The translations under genes were made by a program, and so were the position numbers. Of a DNA stretch of 64,000 nucleotides, positions 1 through 10,447 are shown piece by piece. Under the pieces are notes generated by a model, which worked only from the letters and a program-made list of their open reading frames with translations, was not told the DNA's origin and searched no databases. The stretch's first letter is position 1. Every line of letters starts with the position of its first letter. The DNA comes from Clitopilus passeckerianus. Taxonomy: Eukaryota; Basidiomycota; Agaricomycetes; Agaricales; Entolomataceae. The stretch spans positions 46,051 to 110,050 of the forward strand of contig CALYLX010000049.1 of the NCBI GenBank assembly GCA_944990035.1. Direction: 5' to 3'.

Positions 1-492
1 GGCTGTTCAGATCACTGGTACAATCTGTCCATCCCAATCCCCGTATAAGCCCATTTAATGAGCCGGTCTTTTGTTTGGCCCCTGTGTGGTCGCCACCGAC
101 TTCGGCGTACCTTTCGCCTTCTCGTCCCGCCTGCATTTCTTGAACCCTCAATTTATGACCTGACGCTAAACTGAAAACGGTTCAAAAGCCTCAATCCAAA
201 GGTGAAATGTACGCCAAAGATCACGCCCACGTGACGCGTCACAGCACCCAATCATCCCTGACGCGTCGACGCGTCTTTGGTGGTAACTGTAGTAAGTTGA
301 GTAAAATGTAACCAAGTGTATATTAATGTATAGTACAGTACACGATAAAGATATACAGGTGTTTCCCAGAGTGAACAGATAATAATATACAGCTAGCTTT
401 AACACACCCAATCAACAGGTGCATTTGTCTGGTAATGTACAACAACCGAGTAAATCCAAAGATAATCCGAGAAACTTGAACTGGGGAAAACT
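1..492. other. Left-edge non-coding stretch
   Basis: No convincing gene is visible. The only open stretches are short, lack a family resemblance and have no consistent splice sites. The right end is probably the 3' untranslated region of the minus-strand gene that stops at 493. Confidence 0.5.
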
Positions 493-1948
493 TCATGCAT
501 GTCGTAACAGTGGAGACTGGTTTGCTCGTCTATCAGAAGGGGCCTTCTTCCTGGTGCGTTTTGTCGACCTGGTTGGCTCCGCGGCCTGAGCGCGAGCTTT
601 GGCTTTCGTTGCGCGTCGCCGTGTAACCATTCCTACTTCTTCATCAGGCTGATCTTCCCCATCGATCACACCTAGCTCTGGCTTTACACTTTTGTCGTCG
701 CCGACTTCCAACTGTGTAAGGGACTCAACGGCTGTTATCGCAGAGAGCACCGATGCGGAACGTGCCCTAGACCTGCGTCCGTTGACCAGAGTGCTTTGCG
801 AGCCGGACCTGTCCCGTGATTGGCCAGTTGTTGCTGGCGTGAGAAGAGCCGACGACATTGATGTATCTGGAGAGGCATCGCGGGCGGCTGGAGTGGAGAT
901 ATCGGGTGTTCGTGTTTGGCGAGACTTTCTGTTAGAAGTTCGCTTTGGCCGGGAGGGTAATTCCGAGGCAATGAGTGGTTCTGGTGAAATGTCGTCGAGG
1001 AAAGTGCTGAGGGGTGAGAGGGAGCTCATGTCTCCAATAGTGAGGGTTGTAGCAGCGGGTGATAGTTCATCGGGATTTGGTGCATTGGAATTGCTGGGAT
1101 CGCTGGGCGATGATGTACTAAAGGCTTTCTTGTGGCTGGATTTATGACGTTTTGGTCGAGGCTCTTGGCCAGCCTCTCCTTCGAGGATTGTCAATGGATC
1201 TTCTTGATCCTCCTTTGGCTTTCTCTTGCGAAGGCTGCGAGGTGGTGTCTCAGGCTTGTGGTTTCCCAGAGAAGCATACCAGTCCTTGTGCTCGAAGAGC
1301 GGGTATGAAGGTGGCCCATGGAGTATTGAAAGAATCCACATATACTCTTTCGACCCATTCCATTTTACTTTAGAACGAACAAGAGCAGGTTGTTGCACTA
1401 CGGGCACAAGTGCATGAGCTTTTAGATCGGGTGGCGTCACTGCAAAGGTGGAACTTACGCGAAATGCGATCTACTATCGCAGCCGTTCGATCTTTGTTCT
1501 TGTCATTCCAAAACATCCAATGTACGGGGTTTGAGAGTTCGTAGAAAACGCTGAGTGCAGCGAGAGTGATGATAAGGTCGGAGGGTGGCGGAGGAAGACA
1601 CATGTCGGATTTCGCTCGTTGGAGGTATTCCTGCACTGGGCGCCAGTCAGGAGAATAGACTAGCCTAGTACCATTTGACCAGACTCCATTTTCTAGTTCC
1701 GTGAGTGGTGGCACGACTGTAGAATAGCTACAGCAAGCGACACTGAAAGTAGGCGATTGTGCATCGTGCGACGATGAGCTGGATGGCGAAGGTGCTTGTA
1801 AAGGCGATGTCGACAAAGCAGCCGGTTTTGAGTACGCAATAGACCGCAGGTCTGATTCAGGGTATTGGCTTCGCTGAAGAGCCATGTCAAGGGTGTCGCT
1901 GGTGTGGAATGGGTCCCAGCTCGTAGCAGAATGAACCAAGGCTGCCAT
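493..1948 (-). CDS. Uncharacterised Ser/Pro-rich protein with basic C-terminal tail
   Basis: Not recognised as a named family. Two exons, 1948..1459 and 1397..493, are joined by a 61-nt GT-AG intron (donor GTAAGT, acceptor CCCGTAG) and give 464 aa. The ATG at 1948 is preferred because the longer open frame upstream begins with a non-ATG codon. Residues ~55-210 look folded (aromatic-rich, with segments such as VHWMFWNDK and PPSYPLFEHKDWYASLG). The rest is low-complexity Ser/Pro/Thr with basic clusters (RKRKPKED, RRRATKAKARA, KRTRKKAP), which suggests a nuclear or nucleic-acid-associated protein. That role is inference only. Its promoter would lie near 2000-2200. Confidence 0.55.
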
Positions 1949-2905
1949 GAGGCTACTGTGTTGAATTTGGCTATAGAAACCCAATTATGACCGTTGTCGT
2001 GTCGCTGGAGACGGAGGGATGTGCAGGTCGTTTGCAAGAAGTAGAGGAATAGACTGAAGTGGTAGGGTCAGGAATATAAAGAGGATGAAAGGCCTTGTGG
2101 CCGCACCGCAAGTGCCGGGAACAGGCATGACCACTTGGACCCACTACTGTCATATTGCCATATTTGGCATGTCCTTGAATCGGACTTGATCGAGATCTGA
2201 GTTTAGATAATTACCCTGGCTTTTATTCTCGGTTTATCGTCTTTTATATCCTTCAACTCTTTCCTTTCAACCGTCGTTACAGCAACTTTCATACGAATAA
2301 AAGACCTTTTCTTCAGTCTTTCATCGCCTCTTCAACGTTGTTGTATTCATCGATAATCATGCCTGATTCGCGGCAGCAGATTATCTAGATCATTCCAATG
2401 GTCGCCGATCCGGCTAATTGACACGAGGCACTGCATTGTCACGGCCTCCTTCGTCTTGTATGCAGAGACTGTTTTACATCCGTTTGTTAGGAGTACTCTT
2501 TAGACTCAGTTTCATATCGTATCCTGTCTGTCGTCGATTCCGACATTCCATGCATCCATATCCAACTCCGCTGCTCGAACCACTGTAAGAGCCCGGATCA
2601 CTAGCCTCGAGTCCAAAAAAGGCGCTGGACTGTATGTCGGTAACGTGGGGATGGGCAAAGGGTTCTTTGTAAAAAAATCACAGAAATTGTGATTCGCATC
2701 GAATTCCCGGCGGAAATTGCTATGAACCACACACCTCTGACTCTTCCAAATGTCCAAGAACCATGATAGTGCCTAGTGGCTCTTGAACCCAAAATTTCGC
2801 CTGCTTGCCTAAGCAAAGAGAGACGTCCACCAAGACAGCTCGATCCCCATCCAATAAAAGGATCAATGCGTTGTCCTCGTCGTATCCGAGAAACCTGATT
2901 GGTCA
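1949..2905. other. Intergenic region with weak coding signals
   Basis: Around 2215-2350 the plus strand is pyrimidine-rich and looks like a fungal promoter or 5' leader. It is followed by very short ATG-started frames (2460..2588 encodes 42 aa). One open stretch near 2575-2680 reads GAGLYVGNVGMGKGFF on the plus strand, vaguely like the start of a SET domain, but it hits a stop and cannot be linked to a gene. No confident gene is assigned. Confidence 0.4.
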
Positions 2906-3172
2906 ATGTCAGAGTTTTCCAATTCAATTCAAGACCTTCACCCCGTACTGTCCAGCTACTCGCAGTTTCCGACCCACAATGAATTCATCAATGGACGAGA
3001 TTTTTGTCGGAATTGCGGGATCCGGAACGGACATACCGAGTACAACGGGTATGAGTGCCTGTGAAGCCTGCCAGAAAGGCTGTCAAAGAGGCTCTGTTGA
3101 CCCGTGGTGGTATCACAGCAAAATGGGTCCAAACAAGGTGAAACTAAAATTACAGCGTCAAGGTACATTATG
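2906..3172 (+). CDS. Possible small protein with CxxC motif (orphan)
   Basis: An ATG at 2906 opens 52 codons to a TGA at 3062 and contains CRNCG, a CxxC pair typical of small zinc-binding folds. An alternative splice from GTATGA at about 3049 to CACAG at about 3118 replaces the tail with KWVQTR. Nothing identifies a family, and upstream exons may be missing. It could be a gene relic or a spurious ORF. Confidence 0.2.
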
Positions 3173-3209
3173 CCACACAGTGGTTTGATATAGATGTTGC
3201 TCAGCGATC

Positions 3210-4999
3210 CTATATGTCGAATCTGCGCACATATACCTTGCTGGCATGGGTAGACACGATTCGCCTGTCATCGAAGGTGACAGTGCCTTTCTCGTCTATG
3301 CGTCCTCCCACCATGGGGTCCAGGCTGGCTGGAGAAACCTCGGCTCCTGTCCCCGCCTCCAAATCCCATACCCATAGACTTCCATTGAGACCTAAACTAA
3401 TGCACCGACCATCAGAAAGCGCCAGAGATGAAATTGGTCCAATCTGCCCATGCAAGTTCCGCACGAATGTTAACCGGGGCACCGGGCCGGCTACGGACGC
3501 CGAGGGAGGTGGAAGATATAGACGGTAGAGCTGAAGTACAGGTGAAGTCCGCATGAACCGACTCGAATCTGAATCTTCTGAATCACTGCTGCTCAAACTC
3601 GAACTCGAAGTGTTTCCTGAGCTGCTAGGAGGAGGCCAGTTTCCAGGTGCGTCTGCTGGCGCCAGAACAACCCACTTCCCGTCGGTTTGGGTGTCTGCGA
3701 CACGCAACACGCGTCGGCTCCACTGTTCACGCATAACACGTAGCTTCCGCTCATCTATCCAACCCGGTGGGACATCCAAAGCCTTCGTCGTCCGGGACGA
3801 TACTACCAACAGTGGCGTGTTCAGATGTAGCGCCGGAGTCGAACTAGTAGAAGGCTCCACGAAACCAAGTTCGGACATAGAAACTGGTTTCGAACGCGAT
3901 ATTATGAGCTCGGTGGCGCCCACAGACCAATGTTCCGGGTACACCGGGACGGTGTAGGCCAGGACAAGCTTGTATGTGTCCGTTGTGGGTGCGGAAAGCA
4001 CAAGAGAAGTCGGTGGAAATGAAGTGAAGGAGCTGAGCTTCTGTGATAGCTTGACGCCGTCCTCGGAGAGATCGTAAATGGTTAAACGGAAATTCCGTGA
4101 AAGGGTGATGAGCAATGGATGGTGGTATACAGCACGCGTTACTCGTGCATCTTTGGGTATAATGCTTCTCGGAAGGTAAGCGATGATGTGGGAGGAATGA
4201 TGGAGGTGTGTAGGGTGTATTGAATGAACGCTAAACTCCCCTGTTGAGAGAAAGTAGGCAAGGCGCAACTGGTTTCTGGTTGGTGGCGCTTGATCGAATG
4301 AAATAGCAGTGATCTCTACTGCGGCTTGCGATAACTTTGGTTGATAGGTTATCGTATGAGTAGCCGAAGGGTGTCCGAAAATGTGTACAGAAGGGTTGGC
4401 GGAAGGATGTGACGAGGCGGTGATCGTCAGATTTCCTGCCAGCACCACATGGGGAGCGTAAAGGTCTTCAGGTGATGTGGAGGCAATTGACGTTATCCCG
4501 TCGTTGACCAGCTCGCCTATTGCGCAGCGCCCTACGACGTAGATTTACTAAGGCTGACTCATGAGGCAATGGTAACAACTAAGGACTCACCTTTCTTCCA
4601 ATTCGAACCGATTCGAAACATCCATTTCCAGTCCTTTACTGCATTGTCCGGTTTCAACAATGCTCGTCCAGGCAAAGGTTTCACCTCACGACCGTCGGGC
4701 CGCGGACCTGTAATGAAACCTCTTGATCCTTGTAGGCGAGTGCGTCCAAAGTTTCTGATGTAGAGGAGTCGCCAAAGTTCATTGTCACCTGCAAGCCTAT
4801 AGCATGTCTTGTTGACTCTTTGTGCCGCGGAGAGATCCTCCCAAGAGAGGAAAGAGAATATTAGCAGAATCAATTCATCATATAAGGACCGGAATGAGAA
4901 CGGATGCCGGGAAATGTGGGTGTGGTTGACTGAGGGACTCTGCACTTGACAACGTTTCTGAGATTCTAGTGGCTCAGGCGATAACGAGCGTTTGGACAT
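3210..4999 (-). CDS. F-box protein with C-terminal WD40-like region
   Basis: Two exons, 4999..4591 and 4531..3210, flank a 59-nt intron and give 576 aa; an in-frame ATG at 5083 would add 28 residues. Residues ~35-75 carry an F-box (LYDELILLIFSFLSWEDLSA, then RVNKTCYRLAGDNELWRLLY), the SKP1-binding module of SCF ubiquitin ligases. The C-terminal ~390 residues contain blades reminiscent of WD40 repeats (ISSLALSDGRCISLGLNGSLWVWDLE, then VTFDDRRIVSTHASKVYVRRFD). A Ser-rich insertion interrupts the propeller. By family logic it selects substrates for an SCF E3; the substrate is unknown. It is divergent from WDR83, with ATGs about 120 bp apart. Confidence 0.75.
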
Positions 5000-5120
5000 C
5001 GTCGAGTCAGTAGCTGGTGCAATATACAGACGCTGAGTGAGCATCAGCGGACTGGCAATAATGTCCAAGACGGGTAGCATCATGTGATCGAATCCCTCTT
5101 GCGCGACGTTGAGCAGGTCA

Positions 5121-6280
5121 ATGGCGACTGGCCTTCAGCAATCGCCGCAATCGGTTCATGTAACTCTTGAAGGGCACAAGGGTCCCGTTAACATGGCCAG
5201 ATATTCCAAAGGAACCGCAAAATATGTTCTAACTGGTGGCCAAGACCGCACTGTTCGCCTCTGGAACGCGAATCTTGGGACAGAAATCAAAACGTTTACT
5301 GCTCATGGCTACGAAGTTCTCTCGGTCGCAGTGTATGTCATAAATACCTCATGCTACGAAGCTCAGAAGTTCTAATGCCTATTCTCCGAACCATAGATCT
5401 CATGACAATGCTAAATTCGTCTCTTCTGGTGGGGACCGCTCGGTCTTTCTTTGGGATGTTGCAACTGGGGTAACCACTCGCCGTATTTCCGGGCATATGG
5501 GCAAGATTTTTGCCGTGGACTTTAACCAGGATGCAACAGTTTGCGCAAGTGGTAAGATAATTTTGCTCCGCACGGAAGAATGATGGTTAATTATGTGGCG
5601 CAGGTTCTTTCGATGCCTCCGTGAGGCTATGGGACTTAAGGGCGCAGAACCGCCAGGCCATCCAAATCTTGGATGAGGCACGAGATGCCATTCAGACCAT
5701 TCATGTGGGCCTGACGTACATCATTTCTGGCTCGGTAGACGGTCATGTCCGAACTTATGACCTCCGCAAAGGCGAGCTACGAGCAGACTATATTGGGCGT
5801 AAGTCGCTGTTTCTTGCATTAGGCACCTCTGAAACGACTCTGAACATGCATCTTGTCTTCAGACCCTGTAGTGTCGGTAATGCCGACCCAGGACAGTCAA
5901 ACCTTGCTGGTCACTGCACTCGACTCCCATGTTCGATTGATGGACATGTCATCTGGAAAATTATTAAATGACTTCGCTGGCCATTCAAATGAAAATTATC
6001 GGTGTCGGGCTTGTTTCGGACATGGAGAGGCAACCGTCGTATGTGGAGATGAGAAGGGCAAGATATGGGATTGGGACCTTCTGGATGTGAGAACTTACTC
6101 TCAAACCGACTGGCATAGGGAAAGCTGACGCTAGTTTTTCAAAAGGCTAATCCACTATCTTCAAATGGTCGTGCGGGGCATCAGAAGCTGATAACATGGA
6201 CGGAACATCACCCCACAGATCACGAAATGATTACCTCTAGTGCGGACGGGACTGTGAAAGTTTGGCGAAATCCACAATGA
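5121..6280 (+). CDS. WDR83: WD40 scaffold WDR83/MORG1 homologue
   Basis: Five exons (5121..5332, 5397..5551, 5604..5798, 5863..6086, 6146..6280) give 306 aa, close to the human WDR83 length. All introns are 52-64 nt GT-AG and join in frame. The WD40 blades follow the MORG1 order: LEGHKGPVNMARYSKG, GGQDRTVRLWNANLG, AHGYEVLSVAVSHD, GGDRSVFLWDVATG, GHMGKIFAVDFNQDATV, LDEARDAI, SGSVDGHVRTYDLRKGEL, then a last blade ending VKVWRNPQ. MORG1 proteins act as scaffolds for MAPK modules and associate with spliceosomes. The start at 5121 is the first ATG; the open frame upstream begins with TTG. Confidence 0.9.
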
Positions 6281-6514
6281 ACCAACTCAGTGACAAGTTC
6301 GCGAACCAGTTAACGGGAGTATTTGATTTTCTCCGACAGATAGAGCATGTGAAGTGTTTTTTGCATGCACGAGTCAATGCCCCAGGCACGTTAATCACAC
6401 GTTGATGCAATACAGAAGGTCGACTCGTAATAGGCAAAGAGCGTGTGGTACCGGTTGCATGGGGAACAAGAGCCATGTAGTTCCGCATCTTCTCATCCAC
6501 TCGGCACTCGTGCG

Positions 6515-7022
6515 TCACCGTTTTGCCTGGGTCATGGCCTCTGGGGGGGAGTTAGTGAGGGTTTTGAGCTAATGAAAGGTTAGATCATACCTCGTCTAGT
6601 AGCATCCTCTAGTAGTTGAGTATCGACGTTTTCTGCTGCAATCTGTACATAACGTACTACCGAACCACGAATGAAACAGTTCTTCACTGCCATCTAACCC
6701 GCCTTATTAACTAATGCAAAGACGTTTAGGAGTTGCCACAGAAGACCGACCATATGTGGATGCCGTGCATCGTCAGAAACCTTGATGTTATCCAATCGGA
6801 TGTTCAAGAACCTTGGTAGATCTTAGTTCGCCCATGCGCATACGGGAGCTTTGGTACAAGACGCACTGGTCAACGGATTTTAAAACGCCAGTGATCGAGA
6901 GATCGTTCTTGAGTTCAACGGTAACTTGCTGATCCGTGAGGGTCTTGAAGACTGAGAAAATGAGCTTTTTGGTCAAATTAGTCTTGACGAGCAAGAGACA
7001 CGATGGCTTCAGTACTGACCAT
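6515..7022 (-). CDS. LSM2: U6 snRNA-associated Sm-like protein LSM2
   Basis: Five coding exons (7022..7020, 6964..6867, 6811..6751, 6693..6591, 6540..6515) give 96 aa, the usual LSM2 size. Sm1 is seen as VTVELKNDLSITGVLKSVDQ followed by FLNIRLDNI; Sm2 as VKNCFIRGSVVRYVQI. LSM2 is a subunit of the LSM2-8 ring on U6 snRNA and the LSM1-7 ring in mRNA decay. The first coding exon is just the ATG, followed by a 55-nt intron with donor GTCAGT and branch-like GACTAAT. Another donor is GTCGGT. The family residues HPHM-x-(A/S)VKN fix the third junction. Confidence 0.92.
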
Positions 7023-7145
7023 TGCGTGCGTTCAATGTGGGGAACGAGAAGGCACGGTCAAGGATTTGCTGGTGTTTGTCGTTTGCAATTATGAAGAACG
7101 CGTTTGATGCGGCGACAAGCCAGCCTTGCTCATAACCGTGGCAGT

Positions 7146-7775
7146 ATGGGCCATATATTCTACTGCTTTGTTCTGCTATCCTCCTTAATAGCAACACTAT
7201 GTGCTGCCGATTCTAAGACGTTCGTCAAACTGGAGGACCTGCCAGAGGTTTGTTCATGTGACACTCCCGATTTCACAAATTCTGACTAGACTGGGTTCCC
7301 TTCCCTTCAGCCTAAGCCACCTGCAGGAACTGAGAAAATATGGAGTGCAATGCAAACGGACCTCGTCGACCATGTGTACTCGACCAACAAATCTGAAGTC
7401 CAGCATCTCATCGATTTCTACGGTTTCTTCGTTGAGGGAAAGCAAGGAACTACCACTGGCTTTGTCTACTCGAAACCTCACCCCGATACGGTTCCTCTCT
7501 ACAGGCTCTATGCAATAGGCCTTACCGATCACCTTCTGACAACTTCCAAAGACGAAAGGAACCATGCTATGAAGCGCCTCGGCTACCACCTTCAAGGCAT
7601 AATTGGCTATGTGTACCCTTCTGCTGGGACTGGCCGGGTTCCCTTCTATCGACTCCACAATGAGCCTGCGCACGACCATTATTACACCAGCTCCGAACAG
7701 GAACGCGAAGATGCCTCTCGCAATGGCTGGAAGGAGGAGGATATTCTTGCCTATCTGTTACCGGAGTCCAGCTAG
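7146..7775 (+). CDS. Small secreted DUF5648-like repeat protein
   Basis: Exons 7146..7247 and 7311..7775 give 188 aa. The N terminus is a clear signal peptide (MGHIFYCFVLLSSLIATLCA), which is why 7146 is preferred over the ATG at 7107. The mature protein has three tandem beta-rich units of the DUF5648 kind: (G)FVYSKPHPDTVPLYRLYAIG, LGYHLQGIIGYVYP, VPFYRLHNEPAHDHYYTSS. Such modules occur in secreted or cell-surface proteins of fungi and bacteria, often beside glycan-binding domains; the biochemical role is not established. No catalytic motif is visible. It diverges from LSM2, with ATGs 124 bp apart. Confidence 0.75.
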
Positions 7776-7995
7776 ATCCAGTATGTGTATTATTTTCCTC
7801 AAATTCGCAGCACTCGTTTATTCTTGTCAACCATAGGCTCCCATTGTATTCACTATGTATACCACAACATAGACGTGTATGATATCCAGCCCTCTAATTG
7901 TATACCAACGTACCCGGCAGCCCTCGTATCCGAGAATATGACGGCCTAGCAAAAACATATAGGAATTGACCCTTCATAAAACACAAGGGTTTCCA
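7776..7995. other. Convergent 3' ends
   Basis: Short gap between the stop codons of the DUF5648-like gene (+) and the SET-domain gene (-). AT-rich with TATGTGTAT-like stretches; it probably holds both polyadenylation regions. Confidence 0.4.
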
Positions 7996-9098
7996 TCACT
8001 CTTCGGGCTCCTTTCCTGTCTGCGCAAGTGTGCATTTCCTCAACAACTCGCCAAATTTCTTGGAATTATTCGCATCCCCAACCTCCATATATGCAATTTT
8101 CAGCGCCTCCAGATGATACCCATATGCACCCGATGCCTCAAGTCCCTCTTCTGCGATAAGAGATAGATAGTGTAAGCTATTGCGAATACGTTGAAAGGGA
8201 TCCCAAGAGCCTTCTATCTCCTTCATGCTCTGCCAGGCCTGATATCTGTGTTCGTCGGAGGCGGAGACGTTACCGACGCACGATAGACACATGCACCTAA
8301 ACCCCCATTCGGCAAGCTCTTTCTGTCGAGTGTTCGTTGTTTGGAGGATACCGCAATAAGCAATAGTTATCTCTTCACCCTTAGCAACATCTCTGACGAG
8401 TCTGAGCTGGAAGGTAAACGACCGCAAGTCAAAGGATCTTTCGGCATTGGGGCGGCAGCTAGAAGACTGTATGCATCAAGCCTCTTTTCTTCATGTAAAC
8501 CAGAGATCTTCTTACCTATGGTTGATCGGGACATTGTCCCACAGACCGCTGAATATTCCTTTTCATCTGAAGGAGTAATGTCTGGCTGGAGGTTGCCAAC
8601 CTCGAGACCATTTGTCCTGATGATCCCGAGTATTGAAGGGCATTCATCTGGTGCATGGGCGTTGGCTAAAGCCATGTAATCATTCCGAACGCCTGGGTTG
8701 AGGCTTGCAACCAAAGGCCGGAGGTAGCGAGTTTCCCATTCCTCCATGATAACTCTCCGCCTGTTACCTAGTTCTAAGTGGCTCAGGCGTTCTGAGAGGT
8801 CAAGCAATGGCAGGATTGTTGGGACTATTGAGAACGGTCTTTCCATAATGATGAGATCACCAAAAGAAAGGTTACATGTTGCGAAAAGACCTAGTCCGTG
8901 TTGGCCAGGGCCAACTCGACAACGACTCGGCTCTAAATCCGGGAGACCAGCCCCATCGACAGTTGCAAGTAGTGTCTGAATTACGCTATCTTGCGAGAGA
9001 CAGACCGTTGGACCGAGATACGGCTGAGCATCACTTGCTGGGTCGGACGAGAGAGAACTAGGTATTTTTACGAGATGGTAATCGGTAGAGTTCAACAT
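7996..9098 (-). pseudogene. SET-domain (SMYD-like) protein with frameshift at NHSC
   Basis: Exons 9098..8516 and 8458..7996 are separated by a 57-nt intron. SET landmarks are in order: GPGQHGLGLFATCNLSFGDLI near residue 65, GIIRTNG, an NHSCRPN motif split by the intron, FTFQLRLVRDVAKGEEITIAYCG, then post-SET CMCLSC. No MYND zinc finger is seen. The first exon reads TMSR-STI at its end, whereas the family needs SR-INHS; inserting one base between 8526 and 8525 would restore INHSC. Consistently, the exons sum to 1046 nt, one short of a multiple of three. SET proteins of this group methylate lysines. This copy is either a recent pseudogene or carries an assembly error. Confidence 0.75.
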
Positions 9099-9301
9099 GA
9101 TTGTGACATCGTTCTGTCTAAACGTCCTAACGTTCGTCCACAAGGACAAAGAAGCGAAGGCATTCCTGTCAAGAACCTAAGATATGTTACAAGGGAAAGG
9201 CGTGGATTGGGAGGTTCATGTAGCAGATTGCTTTGACAGCATAATCACATATAGTGTAGGGTAAGAGCATGATATATTTTTTACGAATACGACCCAAACT
9301 C

Positions 9302-10163
9302 TTAAGCGTGAGCATGCTTCTGCTTCCCTGTCCTGAGCTTCCTGAGGTAGAATTCAAGCTCCTTGCCCTCAAGAATGTAACCATCAGCACGACCAGACTG
9401 GCCAGGTCGGCTGGAGATAACAGCATAGAGGCGACCAGCACCGAACTGGCTCTCAAGAAGAGGGTCGATCTTAGCCTCTGTTAGGGAATAGTCAGATCGA
9501 GTATTTAAAACGTCCCAAAGAGGCCACTAACCCTTCTTCTTCTCGTCAAGGCTGCGTTGTGCGTGATTGGAGAGCTTCTTGGGCTCAGTGGGCTCAGCGG
9601 TGGTCTTGGCGCCCTTTTTCGAAACGGGTTGGCCGTACTAACGAAAAATTTCAATGCCAGGATCTAAAAGCCAGGATGGTCCAGCGGGACGTACGTGGGT
9701 CTCATACCACTGACGGAATGGGGTAGCGTCGACTTGGATGATAGCGTTCTTCACAAGAGTGTTGGTTCGGACGAGTTCGTTGTTGGAGGCATTGTAGACC
9801 TGGACGAAAAAACAAAGCCGCGATTGAGCAAAAGGAGCCGATTACCATATAGATTGATACAGACGACAGAGATGATCCTAGTCTTCCTTGTGGTGTGCTC
9901 CGAGCCCCACGCAAAGTTACCGGACTCAAGACGAAGAGCACGGTACTTGAGGTTTCCACCACGGACACGGACGGTGTGGACGCGCTTAGCGCCAAGTTTT
10001 GTGTTGGCGGCCTGACGACCGAGCTCAAACTTTCTCTTCTTGCGGTAGTGGGGGCGTTGAGCACCAGTCTCTGAGCGCTTGTGCCTTGATGAACGGGAGA
10101 TACCTGTTTACATTGTCAGTAAAGTCTTCGAGATCGTCGATAAAAGCATCAGCACTGACCCAT
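9302..10163 (-). CDS. RPS8: 40S ribosomal protein S8 (eS8)
   Basis: Five coding exons (10163..10160, 10103..9865, 9799..9695, 9637..9532, 9477..9302) give 209 aa. Signatures include MGISR at the start, [70 protein letters not shown]. It is a structural component of the small ribosomal subunit. The first coding exon is only four bases (ATGG) and is followed by a GTCAGT donor; the same donor type starts the LSM2 intron 1. Upstream intergenic sequence runs to 10447, where the UGP-like gene starts divergently. Confidence 0.95.
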
Positions 10164-10447
10164 GCCGGTTGGACTTGAGGAGTGCGAGTCTTGAGGCGGC
10201 TAGAGTTTGTGGTGATACTCGAAATTAAGGTTCAGGTAATTTCAGCCTCAGATCGGCTTTTCCCGTGCTACTGTCATCAGGTGACCTGAACGCTGGACGC
10301 GTCTTGAATCAATCCGCGACTTCCATTCTGGGACTTGCTGTTTAGAAACCCTAGTGCATGAGGTTGCCTCAATGAAAGGGCATGTAGGCAAGATGAAGAC
10401 TCTGTATGTAGAGTGCCTATTTAGTAGGCTTGATCCTTTCTCCTACT

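Noticed and set aside
1440..1458. A 19-nt intron (GTAAGT...TTTGCAG) joining the two exons of the first gene.
   Set aside because: It keeps the frame, but a 61-nt alternative with the same donor and acceptor CCCGTAG at 1398 also keeps the frame and is a normal fungal length.
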